Positions 20,428-28,849 of a stretch of DNA of 64,000 bases are shown piece by piece. This stretch comes from Synergistaceae bacterium (GTDB lineage Bacteria; Synergistota; Synergistia; Synergistales; Aminobacteriaceae). Position 1 is the first letter of the stretch, and each line of letters begins with the position of its first letter. Both the position numbers and the translations under genes were made by a program. The notes under the pieces are model-generated. The model saw only the letters and a program-made list of their open reading frames with translations. It made no database searches and was not told where the DNA came from. The stretch is from NCBI GenBank assembly GCA_009783355.1, contig WRHH01000006.1, positions 19,304 to 83,303 of the forward strand, read 5' to 3'.

Positions 20428-20466
20428 AGACAGGGATTAGGGATTAGGGAATAGAAAAGACAAAGG
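20397..20466. repeat. Heptamer array B (AAATTAC, GGGATTA, AAAGACA)
   Basis: AAATTAC units followed by GGGATTA units and AAAGACA. The stop codon of the RCC1 gene (20425-20427) lies within it, so the last residues HKLQITMCK are encoded by the array. Confidence 0.85.
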
Positions 20467-20578
20467 CCAGAGACTTCGGATTGCCAAACGTAGCTTTGTA
20501 GCATAGGGCGGCTTACAGCCCCGCTTGACTTTGGCTATTTAGAGGCATAACAAATGGCTATATTAGCCGGATCAACAG

Positions 20579-20626
20579 AAAAAGCGACTTCGCATTTCAG
20601 ATGAATTTGATGCGAAGCCGCTTTTT
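20579..20626. terminator. Bidirectional intrinsic terminator
   Basis: AAAAAGCG-x-CTTCGCAT pairs with ATGCGAAG-x-CGCTTTTT across a 14-nt loop. A-run and T-run on the two sides allow it to serve both the plus-strand RCC1 gene and the minus-strand cupin gene. The rest of 20428-20753 holds another piece of the dispersed repeat and a small GGCTA..TAGCC hairpin; no gene is seen. Confidence 0.85.
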
Positions 20627-20753
20627 AAAAATCTGTATTTAACCCCAAAAATTTGGAACGAATACTATTAACTTTTGTTTACAGACTCGCGAACGCCAAT
20701 AATGATTTTTTCATCCCTGAAGTTCAATTGAAAATTGTGCATTTAATTTATTG

Positions 20754-21092
20754 CTACCTGTTTGCCGGGCTGAAGGTGGAAAACAACAATAATGCTTCGC
20801 TTCCCGTATTCTTGAGGCCGTGCGTCATGCCTTGCGGAGCTTTGAAAGCGTCGCCTTTCTTGATGGCTTTCCATTCCGTGTCGTCCAAGAACTCGCCCTG
20901 ACCGCTCACCACATAGAAAAACTCGGTACTGTTTTCGTGAATATGCGGGGCGATTTGAAAGCCGGGCACAATGTAAACCTCAAGATTGTTAAGCCTGTCA
21001 TTGTCTTCCTTGCCGAAAAAGAGCTTTATATACACTCCTTCGTAAGTTGCGTGCTTCGAGAACGCAGCGTCCACTTTAAAATTGCCGGACAT
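20754..21092 (-). CDS. Small cupin-domain protein
   Basis: 112-residue single-domain cupin. The first metal motif appears as PHIHENSTEFFYVVSGQGEF (two His, a Glu and the conserved G) and the second as KAPQGMTHGLKNTGSEALLL (His). Such small cupins bind a divalent metal and act as isomerases, dioxygenases or sugar/auxin-like sensors; the substrate cannot be told here. It stands alone on the minus strand, about 40 nt from two membrane-protein genes that would be transcribed before it. Confidence 0.85.
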   Translation of the reverse strand: MSGNFKVDAAFSKHATYEGVYIKLFFGKEDNDRLNNLEVYIVPGFQIAPHIHENSTEFFYVVSGQGEFLDDTEWKAIKKGDAFKAPQGMTHGLKNTGSEALLLFSTFSPANR

Positions 21093-21130
21093 TTTTACAT
21101 CACTTCCCTCTTATATTTTTTGAAATGTAA

Positions 21131-21487
21131 TTAAACCTGCGACGATCCTATCTTGCTCTTCATCCATGCCATGAAAAACTTCGCCTCGGTGAAAGCGGTG
21201 TACATTAGTATCAGGTATGGAGGGGCAAGAACGGCAAACTGCATGATGAAAAAATCAAGCCCTTCTTTGGGTAAAAGCAGAGCGGGGGTGAGGAGTGCGA
21301 ACAGGAAAAGAACGCCGAAACGAAACTTCGACGGGGCGCGCTCTCGAATAAAATCCGCTGAGCGTACCAATATTGCGGCAACGAATATGTCCACATAACT
21401 GCACAGTACTCCCGCTATTTTTAGGCCGCTCATGTATAGTTCATCCTGATACGCCGTTCCCACCCAATAAAAAAAACTATCAAGCAC
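21131..21487 (-). CDS. Small hypothetical membrane protein
   Basis: 118 aa with about three hydrophobic segments (GLKIAGVLCSYVDIFVAAIL, FGVLFLFALLTPALLL, FFIMQFAVLAPPYLILMY). Not recognised. Its ATG overlaps the last codons of the upstream membrane gene by 8 nt, so the two are translationally coupled and probably form one complex. Confidence 0.55.
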   Translation of the reverse strand: MLDSFFYWVGTAYQDELYMSGLKIAGVLCSYVDIFVAAILVRSADFIRERAPSKFRFGVLFLFALLTPALLLPKEGLDFFIMQFAVLAPPYLILMYTAFTEAKFFMAWMKSKIGSSQV

Positions 21488-22085
21488 TGTTAAGATCGCT
21501 CCGTTCCGTCATATTTTTAATGTTCCTGTCACGCATGATTTGTTTGAGGAACAACCATGCCAAAATAGCGCCCCCGACCTCCAGAGCGATATAGAAAAAA
21601 TTTGAAATCTGAATAAAAAAGCGGCCTATCCAGTTATACTGTGTCATGTCAAAACCCAAGCGTAGCGAGGAAGTAACGCTTGCGTATAAATAAGCACTGC
21701 ATAGCACAGCGACGAATATAATTGCAGCCAAATCACCGCGTAGCGTCGGCGACGCGGCGGCAAGTCCCCGCCGGTAGATACGAACGATGCGCGCGAAGTA
21801 CAATACTAAGAGCCAGTCGAATAGAATCATGACCCCGCAGATAATAACACGCGCCGACCACGCATAGAATTCGACGTTATTGATATACAACACATCGCTT
21901 AGATAACCGCTCCCCCACTCGGACTCGAAGCAGTACACGGCCAACAAAACAAATGCAAGAAGTTGTGTTAACAACAACTTCGCAACCTTCCCCCTTCCGA
22001 TTATGTTGTCATGCGCATATTTCAGGCATGAAAAACAAAACTGCTGCACCATAACCCAGAAGAGCCCCATTAGTCTTTCAATCAT
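21480..22085 (-). CDS. Hypothetical polytopic membrane protein
   Basis: 201 aa with about five hydrophobic segments and a cytosolic loop rich in Arg (RIVRIYRRGLAAASPTLRGD). No family recognised. It is the first gene of a coupled pair with the 118-aa membrane protein. A heptamer array lies directly upstream, where the promoter would be expected. Confidence 0.55.
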   Translation of the reverse strand: MIERLMGLFWVMVQQFCFSCLKYAHDNIIGRGKVAKLLLTQLLAFVLLAVYCFESEWGSGYLSDVLYINNVEFYAWSARVIICGVMILFDWLLVLYFARIVRIYRRGLAAASPTLRGDLAAIIFVAVLCSAYLYASVTSSLRLGFDMTQYNWIGRFFIQISNFFYIALEVGGAILAWLFLKQIMRDRNIKNMTERSDLNSA

Positions 22086-22116
22086 AAAACTATCCAGTTG
22101 TAAACACCCCGATAGA

Positions 22117-22166
22117 ATGCAAATTACAAATTACAAATGAAAAGACAAAAGATAGATTACAAATAT
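22117..22166. repeat. Heptamer array C (AAATTAC, AAAGACA, AAAGATA)
   Basis: AAATTAC units followed by AAAGACA, AAAGATA and a further ATTACAAAT that encodes the last codon and stop of the RelE-like toxin gene. Confidence 0.75.
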
Positions 22167-22468
22167 TTTTCATAATTTTGTTTACTATAGAAAACGCGGA
22201 CTATGATTACTCTCCTCCGTACATCGTCCAAGCGGTAAAAAACAATATAGTTCTTTACAACGAAGCGGCGGTATCCTATACGCCTCAGGGGTTCAATGAG
22301 TGAATACCCGTACATTTTCGGATGCTTAGATAATTCGTTGTACCGCATTGCAAGCTCGTCAGCCCAATCCGTAGCCGCTTGAGGATTGGCAAGCTTGACG
22401 GTCATATACATAAGTATCTTGTTGATATCCCGCTCGGCTGACTCGGATATTATGACCTCATATTCCAT
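22157..22468 (-). CDS. RelE/ParE-family toxin
   Basis: 103 aa. The fold signature is YEVIISESAERDINKILMYM at the start, ATDWADELAMRYNELSKHP in the middle and GYRRFVVKNYIVFYRLDD, VIIVRVFYSKQNYEKYL at the end, typical of ParE/RelE toxins that block gyrase or cleave ribosome-bound mRNA. Its start overlaps the antitoxin stop by 11 nt. It could be called RelE or ParE; sequence reading alone does not decide. Confidence 0.88.
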   Translation of the reverse strand: MEYEVIISESAERDINKILMYMTVKLANPQAATDWADELAMRYNELSKHPKMYGYSLIEPLRRIGYRRFVVKNYIVFYRLDDVRRRVIIVRVFYSKQNYEKYL

Positions 22469-22718
22469 ACTTCAATCTTAACGCTTGCAAAGATTGGACC
22501 GCACTACTTGTCCGTCCTTCCGCAATCTCTCGTTCAGCCTGTTCCAGTTTTGCGTAGATATCCTGAATATAAATAGTCTTCTCGTATGTCTCCATACTCA
22601 TTATCACCAGGTCCCCATAGCCATTTTTAGTGACAAACACAGGCTCTTCCATTTCGTGGCACAGAATGGAAACCTCACTTGTATTTTTTAAATCCTTTAT
22701 CGGAATTATCTGTGGCAC
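22458..22718 (-). CDS. Phd/YefM-family antitoxin
   Basis: 86 aa. MPQIIPIKDLKNTSEVSILC and then EPVFVTKNGYGDLVIMSMET are the standard YefM/Phd DNA-binding domain; the helical C-terminus wraps the toxin. It is first in the operon, with GAGCG upstream, and is expected to repress its own promoter. A TATAAT-like -10 lies at about 22749-22754 on the minus strand. Confidence 0.9.
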   Translation of the reverse strand: MPQIIPIKDLKNTSEVSILCHEMEEPVFVTKNGYGDLVIMSMETYEKTIYIQDIYAKLEQAEREIAEGRTSSAVQSLQALRLKYGI

Positions 22719-22884
22719 ACAATCACGCTCCTTTTAATGGCCTTATTATACCATAATATTTTCTTAATTACTATGGCTGGATAAAGTTAAAAATTTGTAA
22801 AAGCATGACTGAAACGAAAGCCGACATTAAAAGTAGACTGGTCGCTGATGGCTACGTCCCCCGCATCTTTTGTCCTTTCATTGA

Positions 22885-24195
22885 TCATTGTGTATTGCCC
22901 TTAAGCATGTGTCCCATTTTGCGCTCTTTTGTATCAAGATAAAAACAATTATGACGGTTAGGCTCGATAATCAGAGGAACTCTCTCAACAATTTCAAGAC
23001 CGTAGCCTTGTAACCCCACCAATTTTTTGGGATTATTGGTTAGAAGACGCAAACGCCTAACCCCCAAATCGAATAAAATCTGAGCTCCTATCCCGTAATC
23101 CCGGAGATCAGGTTCCCATCCGAGGGCTATGTTTGCTTCAACTGTATCCAATCCTTCCTCCTGCAGCTTATATGCCTTCAACTTCTCAGAAAGCCCTATA
23201 CCGCGCCCTTCATGGCGCATATAAAGCAACACTCCGGCGCCTTCATTTTCTATCATTCTTAACGCCTCATGCAGTTGATTCCCGCAATCACAACGCAGAG
23301 AGCTGAAAACATCTCCTGTCAGGCATTCCGAATGTACCCGGACCAAAACAGGCGTTTGCCCGGAAACAACTCCTTTAGTTAAAGCTATATGCACGTTATC
23401 CTCTCTGTCATCAAGCAAGCTCTTGTAAGAATGAGCCTCAAATTCTCCCCAAACCGTCGGCATTTTAACTGTGACTATCTTTTCAACCAGCTTCTCCCTT
23501 CGACTGCGCCAGGCTATAAGGTCGGCGACCGAAATAATCGGCGTGGAATATTCTTCCGCAAACTTTCGGAGAGACGGAAGCCGGGCCATAGTGCCGTCGT
23601 CGTTCATTATTTCGCATATTGCTCCCGCCGGCGCCCTTCCTGCAAGCCGGGCCAGATCAACCGCAGCTTCCGTATGTCCGGCGCGCTTCAGAACTCCTCC
23701 GGGTTTTGCGGCCAGCGGAAAAACGTGTCCGGGTTTAAAAAAGTCGTCATACTTTGCATTGCTTGAGGCTAAATGTCTAATTGTCAGGGCTCGTTCCGCA
23801 GCGGAAATTCCCGTAGTCGTACCGTCTTTGACATCAACGCTGATAAGAAAAGCGGTTCCCTGCCTGTCCTCTCCGGTCTTTGACATCAGAGAAAATCCGA
23901 GCCTATCGGCAATTTCATGCGATATTGGAGCGCAGACGAGTCCTCGCGCATTTTTTACCATAAAATTTATCTGTTCCGGGGTAATTGAATCCGCAGCCGC
24001 GACTAAATCCCCCTCGTTTTCTCTGTTGTCATCATCAACGACAACGACCATCTCTCCGGCGCGAATGGCCAGAATAGCGCTTTCAATAGAGCTGAACCCT
24101 TCTGTCATATCCGGGTCGCCCTTGTAATCGTTATTTATGTCTGCAATCGGATGGTCACTTCTTTTTGCATCAAGATTATTATTTTCCGTTTCCAT
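22885..24195 (-). CDS. ribBA: Bifunctional DHBP synthase / GTP cyclohydrolase II
   Basis: Makes both precursors of riboflavin: 3,4-dihydroxy-2-butanone 4-phosphate (RibB half, to about residue 230) and the pyrimidine from GTP (RibA half). Visible are the RibB metal/substrate loop VVVDDDNRENEGDLVAAADS, GHVFPLAAKPGGVLKRAGHT, and the RibA zinc region ECLTGDVFSSLRCDCGNQL followed by RHEGRGIGL. A 30-residue N-terminal extension precedes the usual start (MTEGFSSIESAI). An internal ATG there has AAGGG 10 nt before it, so the true start may be about 24108. It lies 4 nt after ribE. Confidence 0.95.
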   Translation of the reverse strand: METENNNLDAKRSDHPIADINNDYKGDPDMTEGFSSIESAILAIRAGEMVVVVDDDNRENEGDLVAAADSITPEQINFMVKNARGLVCAPISHEIADRLGFSLMSKTGEDRQGTAFLISVDVKDGTTTGISAAERALTIRHLASSNAKYDDFFKPGHVFPLAAKPGGVLKRAGHTEAAVDLARLAGRAPAGAICEIMNDDGTMARLPSLRKFAEEYSTPIISVADLIAWRSRREKLVEKIVTVKMPTVWGEFEAHSYKSLLDDREDNVHIALTKGVVSGQTPVLVRVHSECLTGDVFSSLRCDCGNQLHEALRMIENEGAGVLLYMRHEGRGIGLSEKLKAYKLQEEGLDTVEANIALGWEPDLRDYGIGAQILFDLGVRRLRLLTNNPKKLVGLQGYGLEIVERVPLIIEPNRHNCFYLDTKERKMGHMLKGNTQ

Positions 24196-24199
24196 TACT

Positions 24200-24871
24200 C
24201 TACCATCCCATCTCAGTTAGTTGTTCAATCGAAATACTATTTACGCTCTTCTTATTCGGCGAATTGCCGTGTAAAACATTGTAAAGTTTTGCCAGTACAT
24301 ATTTTCCTATTATATCAGTCTCAATATTAAGTCTATCTCCCGTTTTAAGTATCCCGAGCGTGCAGTTAGAGAGCGTTGCAGGGATAAGCCCAACGGAAAA
24401 ACAGTCTTCGGACGAGTCTATTACCGTTAAACTAACTCCGTCAAGCGCAACGGATCCTTTGCCTACTATCTGGCGCATTATTTCAGGCGCCGCTTCGACC
24501 TTGACAATATATGAGCCTGAACCGCCGTCATTCATCGACCGGACGGCGCCGACGCCATCAATGTGCCCAAGTACAAAATGCCCGTCAAGCCTGTCTCCCG
24601 CGCGCAACGCGCGTTCAAGGTTGACAATCGTTCCCGCTCCTTTTTCAGTTAGCGAGTTGAATTTGGTCCTTTTAACCGTCTCGTTCATCACGTCAACGCT
24701 GAAGCATGTATCATTATAACTCACAACAGTAAGGCAAGCTCCGCTCACGCAAACTGATTGCCCCTTTTTTAGCTCTCTTGAAAACGGCGCCTCTATCTGT
24801 AATTTTACAATCGCGCCGACAGTTGAGACTTTCACCACGCGTCCCATAGCTTCCACTAGTCCTGTAAACAA
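24200..24871 (-). CDS. ribE: Riboflavin synthase alpha subunit
   Basis: Dismutates two lumazines to riboflavin. The 223-residue protein has the two homologous lumazine-binding barrels, each with a G-x-x-x-x-x-G-H-x-D motif seen as DGHFVLGHIDGVG, preceded by the N-terminal MFTGLVEAMG. The start is TTG at 24871 with GAGGTGATC 8 nt upstream. A C-terminal extension of about 20 residues follows the second barrel. It is the first gene of a ribE-ribBA unit with a long structured leader; ribD and ribH are not in the window. Confidence 0.95.
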   Translation of the reverse strand: MFTGLVEAMGRVVKVSTVGAIVKLQIEAPFSRELKKGQSVCVSGACLTVVSYNDTCFSVDVMNETVKRTKFNSLTEKGAGTIVNLERALRAGDRLDGHFVLGHIDGVGAVRSMNDGGSGSYIVKVEAAPEIMRQIVGKGSVALDGVSLTVIDSSEDCFSVGLIPATLSNCTLGILKTGDRLNIETDIIGKYVLAKLYNVLHGNSPNKKSVNSISIEQLTEMGW

Positions 24872-24962
24872 GTCAAGATCACCTCAAATCAGCACTGATT
24901 ACTAGATTATGTATTTTCAACAACATTTGGATAATTTGTTTCATGCATTTTTTATATATATA

Positions 24963-25120
24963 TTCAGAGGCAAGATATGAGACCTTGGAGAGTACATTCT
25001 TGCCTCTGAACTTTGTCCGGAGCTTTCGACAGATCTTCTCCATCTAATCACCCGTACTTTCTCAGGACAAGCTCTCCGTCTTGCAGTGATTCCTGTTTCA
25101 CACGGAGTCCACTCAATATC
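24963..25120 (-). promoter_or_regulatory. Structured leader upstream of ribE (possible regulatory RNA)
   Basis: On the minus strand: CTCCGT pairs with ACGGAG around a GTGA..TCAC hairpin (25131-25090). Next, TTGTCC pairs with GGACAA, and GGAG-AG-CTT could instead pair with AAGCTCC, giving alternative folds. A perfect 13-bp hairpin follows (24963-24975 with 24998-25010). The segment GATTAGATGGAGAAGAT resembles the 3' end of FMN aptamers (GTCTGGATGGGAGAAGAT), but I do not see the 5' half of the FMN consensus. The position before ribE fits FMN control. The 24872-25307 gap holds nothing else but promoters. Confidence 0.4.
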
Positions 25121-25206
25121 AATTATACAGTATATAGAGTCTTTGTTTTTATTTTTCCATTTTCAATTTCTTTTAAAAGGGTGGAGTTTCCATTTTCTAT
25201 TTACTC

Positions 25207-25235
25207 TTGCGATGCAATACAATAAAGGATATAAT
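25207..25235 (+). promoter_or_regulatory. Sigma-70-type promoter of the dehydratase operon
   Basis: TTGCGA at 25207-25212, 17 bp, TATAAT at 25230-25235. It lies about 70 nt before the start of the threonine-dehydratase-like gene. Confidence 0.75.
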
Positions 25236-25307
25236 CAAAAAATAATAATATCAAGAGTTGGCGTATTATTAAATAATATATAAAAGTTATAGCGAGGTGC
25301 GTCTGCA

Positions 25308-26294
25308 TTGGAACTGCCTGTAAGGCTTGAACATATTTTAGACGCGGCAAGAAGAATAAAACAATATATAAAGCATACTCCGCTGGTCAGGAGTGAGAAT
25401 CTGGATAATATCCTGGCGTGTAACGCGTATTTTAAGCCGGAATGCTTGCAAGTAACAGGATCGTTCAAGGCCAGAGGGGCTGTAAATAAATTGTTAAGCT
25501 TAACCGACCGGGAAAAAGCTGGAGGTGTTATTACAGCTTCTTCCGGCAATCATGCACAGGGAGTTGCTTACGCCGGAAAGATTTTAGGCGTCAAGACTAC
25601 TGTAGTATTGCCTATTGATGTCTCGGAGACAAAGCTTAACGGCTGCCGCGCAATGGGCGCGGAAATTATCATGCATGGCAATACCTCAGCGGAAAGGCGC
25701 GCTAAAGCGGAAGAAATCAAAAACTCGTCAGGATCTGTTTCCATCCATTCATACGACGACCCTGTAATTATTGCAGGGCAAGGTACAGCAGGGCTTGAGA
25801 TCCTTTATAACCTTGCCAACGTCGACTGTATAGTCGTTCCCGTTGGCGGCGGCGGCCTTATATCAGGAGTCGCAGCAGCCGTGAAAGAGAGTAAGCCCAA
25901 AACCAGAATAATAGGAGTCGAGCCATCGGTCGTTCCGAGGTACACTAAAAGCCTCGAAGAAGGGCGCCCCGTCGCCGTCGATACGCGTGACACATGCGCC
26001 GACGCGCTCAAGGCGGCAAAAGCCGGTATCAATAATTTCGAATTAATTAATAAATACGTTGACGAAATAGTGACGGTTGACGACGAATTCATAATAGAGG
26101 CGTTTGCGTTGGTGGTTACAAGCGCGAAACTCCTGGCCGAGCCCTCGTCTTGCGTCGGAGTCGGCGCGGCTTTGAGCGGCAAGATAAAATTCAGCCGAAA
26201 CGAGCAAGTCGTATTTTTGCTCTCGGGCGGGAATATTGACAGAACGAAAATAGTTAAATACTTGACAATCCCGAAAGGAGCCAATGATGGATAG
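25308..26294 (+). CDS. PLP-dependent threonine/serine dehydratase-like enzyme
   Basis: Fold type II PLP enzyme, 328 aa, expected to remove water and ammonia from a beta-hydroxy amino acid. The PLP lysine is K54 in SFKARGAVNK, the phosphate/substrate loop is ASSGNHAQGVAYAG, and the PLP phosphate-binding loop is VPVGGGGLISG. It lacks the regulatory ACT domain of biosynthetic IlvA, so it is of catabolic TdcB/serine-racemase/hydroxyaspartate-dehydratase size. It starts at TTG with GAGGTG 8 nt upstream and leads an operon with an aminotransferase, an aconitase-type dehydratase and a TRAP importer. Given that context the natural substrate may not be threonine. Confidence 0.88.
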   Translation: MELPVRLEHILDAARRIKQYIKHTPLVRSENLDNILACNAYFKPECLQVTGSFKARGAVNKLLSLTDREKAGGVITASSGNHAQGVAYAGKILGVKTTVVLPIDVSETKLNGCRAMGAEIIMHGNTSAERRAKAEEIKNSSGSVSIHSYDDPVIIAGQGTAGLEILYNLANVDCIVVPVGGGGLISGVAAAVKESKPKTRIIGVEPSVVPRYTKSLEEGRPVAVDTRDTCADALKAAKAGINNFELINKYVDEIVTVDDEFIIEAFALVVTSAKLLAEPSSCVGVGAALSGKIKFSRNEQVVFLLSGGNIDRTKIVKYLTIPKGANDG

Positions 26295-27573
26295 AACTAT
26301 GGACAGCAAAAATACAGGAGAGTTTTTTTCAGACGAACTGTTGCAAGAAATCAGAGCAAAGATGGACTATGTCGATTACGACCCTTACGCCGGCAAGAGG
26401 ATTTATTTCGACAACGCCGGCGGTTCCTTAAGATTAAAAAAGTGCAGCGAATTTTTGGCAGCCGAGACGGCTTTCCCCGACTCTCCGAACCGACCTTCCA
26501 AAGCATCCGCGCATCTTAAAGAGATGGTCATAAAAGGGATGGACGATACAAAGCTGTTTCTTGGCGCCAAAAGCGGGAGCGTATTTTCCTCCCAGACGGC
26601 GTCGAGAGTGCTCTATCATATGACGCAAGCCATCGTTTTCAACGTCCCCGGCAGCAATGTAGTGACCACCGATCTGGAACACCCCGCTACCTACGACTCG
26701 GCAAAATATTACGCGGAAATTGCGGGCAAGGAGCTTCGCGTTGCAAGTGCAAACAGGATGACCGGCGCGGCTGACGCGGAAGAAATTATGCGCCATGTCG
26801 ACAAGGACACCTGTATGTTGTCGTTCATATACGCGTCCAACATAACCGGCGCGTTGAACGAAGTCGAGTCCATCATACACGAAGCAAGAAAAATAAAGCC
26901 CGATATCTACATTCTGCTTGACGCGACCCAGCACATACCGCACGGGCCAATAGACGTCGAGAAGCTCCAAATCGACGCGATAGGCTTCACCCAATATAAA
27001 ATCCTCGGCAAACGAGGCCAGGGAATTGGCTACGTATCCGAAAGGTGCTCAAAGCTTCCGCATGAAAGAACTCTCGAAGGCGCCATAACCGATTGGGAGG
27101 TCGGCAGCGTCGAGCCTGCCGCTTGGGGATGCTGGTCTATAGTAATTGATTATCTTTGCTGGCTTGGCGAGAGGCTCGGCGCATCGGGCGACAGAAGGCA
27201 ACAAATTATTTCCGCGATGCACGGGATTGAAATGCATGAAAGGGCGCTGTTGCACAGGATGTTGCATGGATCTGAGAGCATAAAAGGCTTGTGTGACATC
27301 AGTAACGTCAATGTCCACTTTGTCGGAGACGATTTGACGAAGCGGGACTGTATTTTATCAATGACGTTTGATGGAAAGCCCTCCGGCGTAGCTGTCAAAC
27401 AATATATCGACAACGGCATAGTCGTGTTCGACAGAGTTGCAAAAAGCGTGTTGTCCAGAAGGCAGCTTCACGCAGTAGGGCTTGAGGAGCTCGTCAGGGT
27501 CTCGCCGATGCATTTTAATACTGCGGAGGAAATAGACAGATTTTTAGAGGTCACGGCTCTTATAGTCAAATAA
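26287..27573 (+). CDS. Class V aminotransferase-fold PLP enzyme
   Basis: Cysteine-desulfurase/isopenicillin-N-epimerase-like protein, about 428 aa. It has the N-terminal YFDNAGGSLRL, a TTDLEHPATYDSAKYYAE region with the PLP-stacking His equivalent, LLDATQHIPHGPIDV with the PLP-binding Asp, and the Schiff-base lysine in GFTQYKILGKRGQGIGY. Members catalyse desulfuration, transamination, epimerisation or beta-elimination. No mobile Cys loop of a cysteine desulfurase is evident, and iron-sulfur scaffold genes are absent, so a catabolic amino-acid role is more likely. AAAGGAG precedes ATG 26287 by 6 nt. The gene overlaps the stop of the dehydratase gene. Confidence 0.8.
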   Translation: MDRTMDSKNTGEFFSDELLQEIRAKMDYVDYDPYAGKRIYFDNAGGSLRLKKCSEFLAAETAFPDSPNRPSKASAHLKEMVIKGMDDTKLFLGAKSGSVFSSQTASRVLYHMTQAIVFNVPGSNVVTTDLEHPATYDSAKYYAEIAGKELRVASANRMTGAADAEEIMRHVDKDTCMLSFIYASNITGALNEVESIIHEARKIKPDIYILLDATQHIPHGPIDVEKLQIDAIGFTQYKILGKRGQGIGYVSERCSKLPHERTLEGAITDWEVGSVEPAAWGCWSIVIDYLCWLGERLGASGDRRQQIISAMHGIEMHERALLHRMLHGSESIKGLCDISNVNVHFVGDDLTKRDCILSMTFDGKPSGVAVKQYIDNGIVVFDRVAKSVLSRRQLHAVGLEELVRVSPMHFNTAEEIDRFLEVTALIVK

Positions 27574-27583
27574 CGAGGTAAAT

Positions 27584-28849
27584 ATGCCAAAGACTATTGT
27601 GGAAAAGCTGTTTTCACAGAAAGCCGGACAGGAGTTGTACGCAGGGGGCACAGCCATTGCGGCTGTTGACGCTTGCGTGTCCAATGATGCTTCAGGCCCG
27701 CTCACCATTGAATTTCTGGAGCGTATGGGCGTGGAACAAATCGCTTATCCGGAGCGGATAGCCTTTGTTATAGACCACTACGTACCATGTCCCAACGCCT
27801 CTGTGGGCAGGCTGCAGCAAAGCGTTTACGATTTTGCCGCCCGGCACGGTATAAAGGTTGCCCCGGCTGGGGAAGGAATAGCGCATCAGGTTTTTGACGA
27901 ACTTGGATATCTAAGACCGGGAGCGCTGGTGGTTGGCGGAGATTCGCATACCACTACTTACGGATATCTCAACTGCCTGGGCGTTGGCATGGGCGCTTCC
28001 GATATGGCAATGGCCATGTCGAGCGGGCGCCTTTGGTTCAAGGTTCCCGAAACTATCCGCGTAAACTTTTCCGGCGCTGTCTCGCGGGGCGTCAGCGGCA
28101 AGGATGTAGCGCTATATGTATTACGATTGCTGGGGACAAACGGCGCCAACTACCGTGCTGTGGAGTTCGGCGGCGAAGGGCTTACATCACTTTCCATGGA
28201 CGACCGGAGAGTTATTTGCAACATAATGGCTGAAAGCTGCGCTAAATGCGCCATAATGCCATTAGATCGCGCGGCGCGGGAATACTGCGATGAACGCGGA
28301 CTCGACTGCACGGAGGCCGCATGGCCGGATCCCGGTTGCAATTACCTTCAGACTCTGGAAATTAACCTTTCGGAGATTTGCCACATGATCGCAGTTCCTC
28401 ACAGCCCTGCTGAGTCCGTCGCGCTGGAGGAATTAGTCGGCCTGCCGGTGGATATGGCGCTAATCGGCACTTGCACCAACGGACGTATGTCCGATTTTGA
28501 AGCGGTATACGACTTGTTGCGTAACTATAACGGGCGCTTTATGGTTGAGACGCTTATTGTTCCGGGCTCGCGGGAAATCTACCTCAAAATGATAGAAAAA
28601 GGAATAGCGGCCGAACTTTTGGCGAGGGGCGCCATGATTTTGCCTCCCGCCTGCGGCCCATGTTGCGGCAGCAGCCCCGGCGTCCCGAGAGACGGGTTTA
28701 CGGTTCTTTCAACCGCCAACCGGAATTTCTTGGGGCGGATGGGCAATACCAAGGCGAACATTTACCTTTCATCCCCGTTGGTAGCTGCGGCGAGCGCTCT
28801 AAAAGGGCGGATAACCGACCCAAAGGAGGTTATGCATGACGCAATATGA
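27584..28849 (+). CDS. Aconitase/LeuC-family dehydratase, large subunit
   Basis: 421-residue [4Fe-4S] hydro-lyase subunit of the LeuC/homoaconitase/DmdA type. Cluster ligands are C297 (IGTCTNGRMSDF) and C357 with C360 (PPACGPCCGSSPG). The VVGGDSHTTTYGYLNCLGVG segment carries the conserved Ser-His substrate residues. It would interconvert hydroxy diacids by removing and adding water. The length fits the bacterial two-subunit branch. A leucine-biosynthesis role is unlikely because leuA and leuB are absent and the flanking genes are catabolic. It overlaps the small-subunit gene by 14 nt. Confidence 0.85.
   Translation: MPKTIVEKLFSQKAGQELYAGGTAIAAVDACVSNDASGPLTIEFLERMGVEQIAYPERIAFVIDHYVPCPNASVGRLQQSVYDFAARHGIKVAPAGEGIAHQVFDELGYLRPGALVVGGDSHTTTYGYLNCLGVGMGASDMAMAMSSGRLWFKVPETIRVNFSGAVSRGVSGKDVALYVLRLLGTNGANYRAVEFGGEGLTSLSMDDRRVICNIMAESCAKCAIMPLDRAAREYCDERGLDCTEAAWPDPGCNYLQTLEINLSEICHMIAVPHSPAESVALEELVGLPVDMALIGTCTNGRMSDFEAVYDLLRNYNGRFMVETLIVPGSREIYLKMIEKGIAAELLARGAMILPPACGPCCGSSPGVPRDGFTVLSTANRNFLGRMGNTKANIYLSSPLVAAASALKGRITDPKEVMHDAI

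Noticed and set aside
24963..25010. Intrinsic terminator in the ribE leader
   Set aside because: The 13-bp stem is perfect, but no T run follows on either strand, so it is described only as a hairpin.
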